From NCBI GenBank assembly GCA_964036275.1, contig OZ038437.1, forward strand, positions 12,329,138 through 12,393,137: a stretch of 64,000 nt of DNA. Reading direction: 5' to 3'. The notes under the pieces were generated by a model. It saw nothing but the letters and a program-made list of their open reading frames with translations, made no database searches and was not told where the DNA came from. The position numbers and the translations under genes are program-made. The DNA is from Litoditis marina (lineage: Eukaryota; Nematoda; Chromadorea; Rhabditida; Rhabditidae). Shown piece by piece: positions 33,801 to 44,900 of this stretch; positions within the stretch are counted from its first letter, which is position 1; each line of letters begins with the position of its first letter.

Positions 33801-36800
33801 TCTACGACACAGGCGGAGAGCGCCTGGAAAATCGATACGCATCATTATCATTGTCAGGGTACGTTTAATCAATACGCATAACTATCGTTGTGAGGGTACA
33901 ATTGATCGACACCCATTATTTTAGTATTGTAAGCGGAGAACAGTCAATACGTATGTTCTCTACTGCAAAGTGAGAGAATCCCTCCAAAACATGTTGGGAG
34001 ACGGACTAAGTCTTCAAAAAAGCACCACCTTCTCGAATTTCAAAATTTATCCGGTGAAGTAAGGTCCTATGCACGAAATTTGCCTCAGATTAAAACAGCT
34101 TCTTGCAAAAACCTCACCTTCTTATGCGTTTGCCGCTGAAACATCTTCTCCTCAATCGAACCAGTCTGAAATTAGATCTACTTTTTTTAAATTCAGATCC
34201 TTTACTCTCTAACAGCAGAATGAAGGATGAGATCACCCACCATCAAACTTTAAACCGAAATTTGATATTTTTCGCAAAAATGTTGATAGTAGCATTTGCA
34301 CAATATGTGGTTCTTTGAAACGGTGATCTTTGAACTTTGACCTCTACCGCCCTCTTGACTAACCGCAAGTAATCGATAGATAAAGCAGATCTTCTTCTGT
34401 CCATCTCGCCAGACGCGCGCCATCGCCTGGTCGTCGTTTGCGGGGTTCCAGTCGGGGTCGAACATCACCAAACTACAAATAGGGTCAAACTACAAACTTG
34501 AAGATGGTCTGACAGGAACCGAATCTTGTGCCTTGCGCTCCAAGGTTAATCCCGTCGCTCCAATGCAAATACGGCCCAAAAACCAAGTTTTAGATCATCC
34601 ACAAATGAATAGTGATCGAATGTTCAAATATCAATAAATGAGTTTTTGTAGCACATTTGCATTGCAGCGAGGGATTAACTGTGGAGCGCAAAGCACGAGG
34701 TTCGGTTCCTCAACAGACCACCTTTAAAGAAGGACGAGTATGTGGACCAATCCCGTGTCAACGGTCCTTTAAACTGCAATTGAAAAACGTATTGCAGTTT
34801 AAAGGACTGAACCGTTGCGATTGGACCACATAATCGTCTTTCTTCCAACAGACTGCGATGGAAGAGAACAAATTCTCCGATTTCCATTGAACATCACCAC
34901 CACACTACAAAAGGAAATCAAACTACATAGACTATACAACTACCGACCGGCAATAATTAGGGAAAAGTATACGTATAGGAGTGGGTGACGATTAAGCTCA
35001 AATGCATTAAGCTACAACCTATAACTCAAGTTTAAACATCGACAACAAATTCAGAGTGTCACAATGGGTAGTTTATGAGAATATACTATCTTTGTGAAAG
35101 TTTGGAGAGAAAGAACTCATACAGTTTTCACCTAAGAGACATTCGCTCAATGTGTTTAAGCTGAATTGTCACCCACTCCGTATAGAACCTAGGCTCTCCC
35201 TCGTGATATACGCAAGCGTAACACCATTTTGTTATTTTTGGTAAAGTTTTATATTACAATAACTACCTTTTGATTAAACTATGATATCGACCTGAAACTC
35301 TGAGAAGAACGTGTGTAATACGCACCAACAAACACTAATTTCTCTTTTTCTCAATTTTTCGACTAGACCAACCGGTTGGCTCCAATGAGATTGAGTCCGC
35401 AGCCGCCAGCCTTGGACGACAGAAGGAAACAGAACTCACTGCTCTGGAAAAAAAACGAATGAATCAGAAAATATGAGACATGAAGGAACTTTAATGGATG
35501 GTTCAATGAAACACTCGTATCTCTTCAAAACGAGCAGCTTAAACTACCTCAATTTCATAAATAAACTGAAAAAGTAGCCTTTCAATTGGAAAAACTTCAC
35601 TTTTTCCTGGTTTAATTATATATATAAAACACCTGATCTCCAATCATTTTTCAAAACGACAAAGTCAACCTATCAATCAATAATGAGCATCAAACTACAA
35701 AATCGCACAACAAATTTCTCACCTCCGGATCGTTGAACTTCTCGACAATCTTCGCCCGTTGCTTGATGGACATCGAACCATCTAGACGCACGAATCCGTA
35801 GCCGCGCAGACGACACAGCTGAAATACAGAGATACCGGGGAAAAATGTACAATCGCCCCCCACCCAACAATCACCCCCCCCCCCCCCCCCCCCCCCTCAC
35901 ACATTCTATATTATGTATGTAGGACTGCTTGTGCTTCGCTACTTTTGTTGTTCGATACAGTGCAATTCTTATTCAATCTAAACTAATCTGTATGTTTCAA
36001 AATGTGAACTCACGTGAGCCGGGTTCCAACACCGTCAAAAATCGGTGAATTCTATACCTAACCCTTTTTTTCGTAACCCTTTTTAAGGTTACTTCGGTGG
36101 CAACCTGAAAGTAACCTCAAACCAAAAACAGGTTACCCTCAAATTTGGCTTGAAAACTCGTTTTTACTGTTGTTTTTGATGGTAACCCGATTTTGGTTTA
36201 AGGTTACTTCGAGGTTACTTACTCAAGTAACCTGGAAAAAGGTTACAAAAAAGGGTTAGGTTACCTAAAAACAGGGTTAGTTGTAGAATTGGCCCAAAAA
36301 TTCCTATTTTCGTAGCATTCGAAACAGTTTTTTTTTAAATGATTTTGCAATACCAGATTGAGAATTCTACCGTAACCCAGAACACTATAGTTTGTTCCAC
36401 CCACTTATAACCCTCAACAGTAATCTGCTCAAACTTCCAGGTGAAAGTTTGGTATATTGACGTTTTGGATTTTCTCCAATTTTTGGTAGTGTCTTCTGCA
36501 AGTTTACTACTACAAATTGTGAAAGTTCCGAACCAAGTTAATGAATTAGTTTCTAGAAAACGCCACTGAAATACTTGACGGATTACTGTAGAAGGACATC
36601 GATTGGTGAAACAGAGTATACCTCCATGAACTGATCGATTGTCTGTGTGTAGTTGGAGACGAGCACGAATTTGTCGTTTGAGGTTTTCCGTGTTACGGCC
36701 AGAATGTAGTCCAAAACCTGAAAATTGTCAAACTTATTGTTTGAAAACCTCGAGAGAAAGATAGAGAGAGAGAGAGAGAGAAAAAAAGAGAGAAGAGAGA

Positions 36801-36817
36801 AAGAGGGTGAATTGGAA

Positions 36818-36890
<73 letters not shown>

Positions 36891-38858
36891 ATACGAAAGA
36901 GTGGGGGAGGGGACAAATAGAAAAAAATAATAGGAAAGATAGAGAGGGAGAGAAAAACATACTAGTGTTTGTATATTGGAATAGCAAAAACGCACCTTCA
37001 TTTTTCCAGAACAAGACGGATCGAATGCCTTCGCGTTGAATGTGTCGGGAAACAGAGATAGGAGGCCTGAAATCAGAGAATAAAGGTACTGTAAACCTTA
37101 TTATCAGCTGTGTACAGTGGAATATGACCGCCAAATCAGTTTAGAATTACCCATGGTAGTAGATCAAATGGCTCACTCTCAAATCGATTGTGCTTCCTCA
37201 CTACATTTGCCCACCACTGTTTCACAGCACACCCCTATAGTAGTACCTCCCGTGGTAGGTCAAACCGCTCACTTTTGAATCTATTGTTTGGCTTCTGCAT
37301 CTCGTCGTAGATCAAATACGGATGATTGCACAGCTTCTTCAGATGAGTGATGAAGGACAGTGCCGATGCCGTGGCGCCGTTTGCCTGAATCAAATCAATC
37401 ATACGAGAAAAATGATACAAAATATTCGAACTCTAGTTTGATTCTTAGATGCATGCATTTAACGAACGACGATTATGTGGTCAAATCGCAACGCTTCATT
37501 CCTTCAAACCGCAATACATTTTTCAATTGCAGTTTAAAGGACCATTGACACGGGATTGGTCCACATGATCGTCATGTCCTTCTTTATAAATTCATTTTGA
37601 GACTAGTCAAAAGACACAGGATTGAAAAGAAAAAGTACTATAACCTTTACATCTTCACTCAAACCAATATATGAGACCTGGTTCATATCCAAACCCCCTA
37701 ATAATGCGATATTTCCAACGATTGTAACTATATAGTTTGTTTCGCTCACTTATGTCCTTCTACAGTAATAAGCTCAAACTTCCAGGTCAAAGTTTGGTAT
37801 GCTGGCATTTTTTGAATTTCACCAAATTTCGGCAGTGGTTTCTGTACCTTCACTATTACAAACTCTATAAGTTTGAAAGCAAAATAATGACTTATTCATC
37901 AGAAAAAGCCTCCTTAATACTTCGACGGACTACTGTAGAAGGGCATCGATTGGTGAAACAGAGTATATACTGCCAGCCGCAAACCAACCTTGTTCTAGTT
38001 TATGTTCCAGCGAGTGCATGGTTTCAGTTTAATCTTAGAACACCCCATTGTTCACGAATAGTTCGATTGAACAAATATATTGCCAGCCGCCAACCAACCT
38101 TGTTGTTAACAACTTGGGCGCTAGTCTACTGTCAACAAAGGTGTACAAAAAAGCCTACGACCAACTTTTTCAGTCGAAATTTTGCAAGATTGTTATGTGT
38201 TCAGATACAACTATGAAATGTTTACCTTATAACTATATTTTTCCCTCAGTCAACCTTGTATTGCTCGTGCCAGCCTTGGCTTTCATAAATATCAAATTGC
38301 TGCCAATCTCCCAATACACATGAACAAATAAGAAATACAGTATACCTTCACGTTCCCACATGACTGTAACTATACACTGCCAATCACTAACCTTGTTGTC
38401 CTTTTCGTGGGCGCGCAGTCGTTTTTCCGTCTCGATCAACTTCAAGTACAAAGTATCCTGCAGCTCCGTGTTCTTGCAACAGATAATATGCTCGTATTTC
38501 ACCTGAAAGCAACTGAGTCAAGTAAAACAAATGTTTGAAAAAGTAAAACAAAATTCATGAGTTACTTGTAACATGTACCAAAAGATGTGTACCTGTCCGA
38601 AATTTATTCAGGCTTTTACGAAGCTTGAGGGAACTATCTCACAAACTTGGGAGATATAGGCCAAGGTAACCACTTTCTGTTATCCTCTCTCTAACGTTAT
38701 AGATTATATTTCCGCTTCTTTCTCCTTACCGGTAGATACTTTGCCGACAAGGCCTTGATCCTCCTATTGTCCCATCTCTAACTATACTTCTCTCTCTCTC
38801 TCTCTCTATCTATCCCTCCCGTCCTCTCTCTCTCTCTCTATCTCTCTCTATCCCTCCC

Positions 38859-38903
<45 letters not shown>

Positions 38904-41900
38904 CTCCCGTCCTCTCCCTCTCTCTATCCCCCTCTCTCTTTACTCACCGGTAGATACTTTGTCAACAACGCGCTGGTCCTTCTGATAATGCATTTCTCCA
39001 CCAGTGCCACCATTTCTCTAGTCGCCTCCTCTCCCTTTTTCTGCTCCGCGTCCGTCGCATTTCCGTCGCGGCCACTGAAACCGGGGAAATATTGATTTTT
39101 GTCTTTTCTTAATAGAACACTGCTTTCAGTTTAAGTTAGCTCAGTTCCGAAACCAGACATAATGTTGAAACGGAAATATCAATTTCGGAACGAGAAACAT
39201 CGACTTCGGACCAGAAATATTGATTTTCTGTTAATAAACTACTGAAACAAAAACATCCGTTAATTTCGCTGATAAACAACTTCCGTAAATGTCGATTTTT
39301 GGGCTATATCGACAAAAGGAGCGTCTACTAACATACTTTGTTATCAATAGAGAAACTTCCCCCGATCTGGTACTATTTCACGTACGGTTACCCAAATATC
39401 ATCCGAGACCCGAAGACGTCCAAGCAAAAACGTACCGCAGAATGATGTTCTCAAAACGCTTCTTGAAATCCATTGCCGTGCCGAAAAGACCAGGATTCAC
39501 AAAGTTCACCAGACTGAAACGATCCGGGTGTTACAGAGATGAAAACCAGTTGCTACAGCTTCAAGTCAGGCTGTCACCAGTAAAGTGTGACTACACTACA
39601 CGAATGAGTATGTCTTTCATTATACATTTTTTTTCCAAATCTGGCTGAGTTTCCCAATTTTGACAGAAAATGAGCTTTTTTTCAACTTTGCCTGGTTATC
39701 CGAACCACTTACCACTTACACTTTACTGGAGTATGACTTAAACCCGCCACGTGGACTTAATTTCATGATGACCTCTACTCTCATCTCACAATACTTAGTC
39801 AAACTTGACTAAATAGCCAGAAAAGTCCAAAAACGGGATGAATGAAGTAAGGACCTTCAAAATGTTTTATTTTTTCCCCAACTATGAAATATGACGTATT
39901 TTGACTGAAACCAGCTCTGTTTTCTAACAACAGATGCATGATTCGTGCTTTTCACCTGTAATACTCCAGTAGATCGTTCTGAATGGGCGTTCCCGAGATC
40001 AAGACGCGACGCGCGCACTGCAGTCCACTCAGCGCCTGGTAGGTCAAATTGTCGCTGTTCTTCAGTCGATGACCCTGAAATGACGACACCTTCCGTTTTT
40101 TAGACCCGAAATATCTCATAACAGAGCCAATTTTTGATCATGGAGTTTCTCGTAGTCAATTCGAAAAACGGCGGATTATTTAATGTGAAATGGTCTCACC
40201 ATACTGGTGGTGCACAACAAACTTTATACTATTATTATCAGAATTATTATCATACGTGAGGCGACTTGGTTGTACACAGAAATTTATTGAAAATCAGGTG
40301 TTTTATCTGGGTAATTAAACTACAAAACAGGATGGGAGGTTAGGTTTTCTTCAGTAAAGTGCGACTATTGTTGAAATTAGGGTTATTCAAAATCCGTATT
40401 GTTAGAAAAATGGGTGATGGATTGAGCATCCAACAATGACGCCTTACGTTTGATTATTATTGATAAATATACAAACTTCATCACAAATAACCATTTCCAC
40501 TGGACTTGAAGACTTCAGATCTTCAGAAGTTTAGTAAACGGGTGGACACTAATAATCAATAAATATATATTGTATTCTATATTTATCTATACAAACCTCA
40601 TCACAAATGACCATTCCCACGGGACTCGAGTGCAGAATATGAGTGTAGATTCGGAATGTCTCATAGGAAATGATCAGCACGGGACTGGCGACTCGCACAC
40701 GCGAATCAGCCATGTAGGCGGCTGGAAATAGACAGGTCAAAGTTCAAATAAAATGTCAAAAATTGAAGATCACAGTACGCCATGCAGTATACGTTACGTA
40801 TAGTATTACCAACTACTTACGCGTGTTCGCACACACATCATTTATGAACTGTTTGAAACTGTTTGCACTGCAAAAAATGATCAGTACGGATGTAACAGAA
40901 GCGCCAATCCGCCAAGTAGGCCGCTGAAAATGGAAAGGGCACAGTTCAAAGAAAAGGTCAAATTTAGGTCAAAAAAGGTCAAAGTAGGATGCTGGAAATG
41001 GAAAGGGCACAGTTCAAAGAAAAGGTCAAATTTCAAGAGATCATATTTCGCCATGGATGATTAGGGTTATGGGTTTTGGTGCGAAAAATGATCAGCATGG
41101 GACTGGCAGCCCGTACGCGTGAATCAGCCATGTAGGCGGCTGCAAAAACGGCCAGGTCAAGGATCATACACTGCCAAGACCTCTCGTGAGGTGGGGGTTG
41201 CGAACTACTTTTCATGAAAAGTAGGTGTCGTAATTTTTGAACCCACGAATTTCATACGAAACTAAGGAGAATTAAACCGAAAACTGATGAAAATAGCAGT
41301 TTTGAACTATTTTTAAAGGGACCGTACCTCTATAATGTGCAATGTAGATAATTTTTGAAAAATGAAAAAAGGCATTTATTCTGTTTTGAGATAAAAGTTC
41401 ATACCGTACGTACAGAAAGTTCAAAAAACCACATTATTACGGAGCAAAGTAGAAGCCAACAGGGTGTGGGTTATTGTAATACAGCAATCCTTAATCTTTC
41501 ACTGCTTTGTAGTTCTCATGATATTTAGAAATCTATTTTACAGATTCCATATTGGTAATTCTGGCCATGTTTTGAATATGATTTCGTAATTTTATGGACA
41601 TTTTGAAAATTTTGTACGTAGGTGAACTCGACGGTGTATGTACGTGCGCGTGGTCGCGCCACATTTTTGAGAACACGAAGCAAGACAGGAAGTTGACACC
41701 TATATGGATGATTTTGGTTTTTTAATGTGAACAATATCGACTAATCAGCTCGAACCTCCAAATTGAAGAGGAACGGTCCCTTTAAGGGGTCCCGACTCAA
41801 AAAGAATGGGGTTATAGCGTATAGCGAGCGTTCAGGAAAAATGAGAGACCCTTGGCGGTGTATGTCAAAGATCAAAAATCATATACGGCCATGCAGCATA

Positions 41901-44900
41901 GAACTCACAATTTGTTCAGCAAGCATATGCCAGGCAAGATAATACTCATGCAGGAATTGTTCCAGTTTGGTCTTCAGCAAACAGTTTTAAGTGCGAAAAA
42001 CTAATATTGATATTTTTCCAACGGATCTGATCTCGCAGTTTTTTTCATCTTTTTCGTGCCGCGAACCGTCCAAAACTGCTCTAAGTTACCACTAAATTCA
42101 TATGAAACCGGAAGCTTAAAGAAGGACGATTATGTGGTCCAATCGCAACGCTTCAGTCCTTTAAAGCGCAATACATTTTTCAATTGCAGTTTAAAGAACC
42201 GATGTCACGGGATTGGTCCACATAATCGTCCTTCTTTAAAGTTGAATTCGAGTGAGAGATTTAGAATTTTTATTAATACAGTAACTGGGACATTTACGTG
42301 GTAGAGCTAGTAGTCGACCGTCACTAACATGATACAGACTACGAAAACTGAATATTTTATAAACTGACTGAGTTTACTCGTGATTTCTTCTTTCTTTCCA
42401 GAATCCATCGGCAGCGAGTTCAGACGGGAACCCAGCCACTTTTTGATCTCCTTGTCCCAATTCTGAAAGGTAACATCAGACTATGCGGCCAATTCCACAA
42501 GGAACCCGGTATTTCGTTAACCCTACCAGGTAACCTTAACCGGGTTACCTGGTTAACCCTTTTGTTAACCACTTGTTAACCCTCTTTCACAATGTCTTTT
42601 GGGGCGAATTTAGGGTTACCAAGTGGTTAACAAAAGGGTTAACCAGGTAACCCGGTAACCCGGTTAATGGTTAACGGCTAGGGTTAACGAAATACCGGGT
42701 TAAATAAAGAATTCGCCACTATGCAACCATACCATGGCCATTTCAAAAACATCTCAGATCCATGTCATTTTTCAATGCAAGTCTTTTCTGAGGTGTTTCA
42801 ACCACCGAAACCCCGGTTCCTTCTTAATGATGGCCTGACAGGAACCAGATCTCGTTTCTTGCTCTCCACGGTTAATTCATTCGCTCCGACGCGAATGCCC
42901 CCCGAAAACGAAGTTTTCGAATCTCCGCTAATGAATTGTGATTAAAAAATGCACAAAATATCAATAAATTAGTTTTTGTAGCGAATTTGCATTGGAGCGA
43001 CGGAATTAACCGTGGAGCGCAAGGCACGAGATTCGGTTCCTGTCAGACCACCTTTAATATCAATAATCCGTAATTAGTTTGCTGTACTCAACTATCACTT
43101 CTACCTACTTCCTCGCAAAGCCAACTAGGAGCCGATTGGCCACACCGTTAGCCACTATTCTTCGAAGAAAAGCGAGTTTTCCAATTCATACTAAGGAATT
43201 TGGCCCAACCTTGCAATTTAGCAAAGTTCGCCAAGGTGAGATAGTTGCGAATAAATTGGACACATCACTATAGTTACGGAAAGCTAGAACGATACTTAAA
43301 ATGATATCAATAATAATACTTATTTATTTTTCTGGGCTGCACTTAACAGAGTAAAAAATTGAAAAAATAACCAACGTACCTTGACCAAACTACTCGGACA
43401 CACAATGATGACCTTCGAAAGTGTGGGTTTGCACTCGGGACTCTGTCTTAACAAAGTCCACAGCAGCGTAATACACTGCAACGTCTTTCCCAGTCCCATC
43501 TCGTCAGCCATGATGCAGCCGTTGTAACTGAAATCAAGAAATCAAAAACAATAAATCGATTACAAGACCCATAAATAGATAATAAATCTTCCATCAAGCC
43601 GAGTGGTGGAGGCGCGCTGGCTTTACTCGAAATGCTTTAGTATTGAATCTAAACAATATCATTATTATATCTTTTTCTTGTATCTTCATTTCACCATTCT
43701 CAACTTGGGAGTATTTTACATTTGCCCCCCACCCTGGTCAAAAATGTGTTGAAAAGGGCCCGTACTACAATCCCCCCCCCCCCACTTTTGGGGGGCGATT
43801 ATACACCATGCTTATTTACTGCAGGCTTGGTTTGAGTGGGGGGGGGGGGGGGTGATTGTTCATCAGTTTCGGGTATGTACTATCACCCCCCATTTTGTAT
43901 TGTGGGGGGTGATTGTTCATTGTCATAGATGTACAATGTCCCCCCACCCATTTACCAATTACCCCCCACCTTCGCACGATTTTTCTAGGATTTCAATTAG
44001 GTGGCGGGTAATAGTACCACGAGGGGGATGATTGTTGGGTGGGGGGCGATTGTACATTTTTCCCCTCAACTTTGGCAAACTTTCACGTTTCCAACTTTCG
44101 TTCCGTTATTACACACTGTGTAATGAATATTGGATTTGATTTGAATACCAGGGTTCGATTCCACTCGGCGCGTTATTTTCATGGTTCATGGCGGACCGCA
44201 CGAGCTGGTACTAACGCTCATCCAAGCCTAGTTCCTCATCTACGGACCCCACCCCTCTACGGATACCTATGTGATCACTGTCTTAGTTATTAGTTGAATG
44301 ACACGAAATAGTTGCAGTAGAAAAATCAAAAATATTATTGTAACCCCACTCAGCCATTCACCCCGGAATGTTGGCCCCTACTACACAATCGTACATGAAG
44401 CCACACAGCAAAAAGTGACGTGTACAGTACCCTATCTTTCTTCGGTCGTACATTATCACGTGACAACTTAAATTTTAACCACACACACTCCAGTGATTTT
44501 GTCCGACTCGCCATAAAAATGCAAACACCTCTCTTCTTGCCACAATCGAAAAACATTGTCTATTTTGATGCAATATCTACATTTTTAATTTTCATGTATT
44601 CGAGTCAAAAATGGTCTTACCCGGGAATATTGGCCCCCACTACACAGTCGTACATGAACTTGACTCCTTCCCGTTGATGGGGGCGGAGAACGGAACCGAC
44701 CACCGGATCGACCACCACATGGACCTGCATGTTACATAATTAATGGACCCGGCCATAAAGTATATTGGCGTCAAGTCACGTGAACATCATAATGATCACT
44801 AGAATTATGGAAGGGAGATTCAAATCGATTTTAAGTCGTATCTCAAATCGAGAACAGAAACGGGCTCGCGTTTAAACGCGTGGTATCATTTTGAACCGGC

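Noticed and set aside
37235..37272. Longer RAD54 exon 13 reading on to RFDLPRE
   Set aside because: The GTACTA donor there breaks phase with exon 14. AAAA|GTGAGC keeps phase and matches the family without gaps.
40821..40867. Possible extra RAD54 exon reading [13 protein letters not shown]
   Set aside because: It needs a weak donor in exon 7 and inserts about 17 residues where the family has none. The direct exon 7-exon 8 junction is in phase and gap-free.
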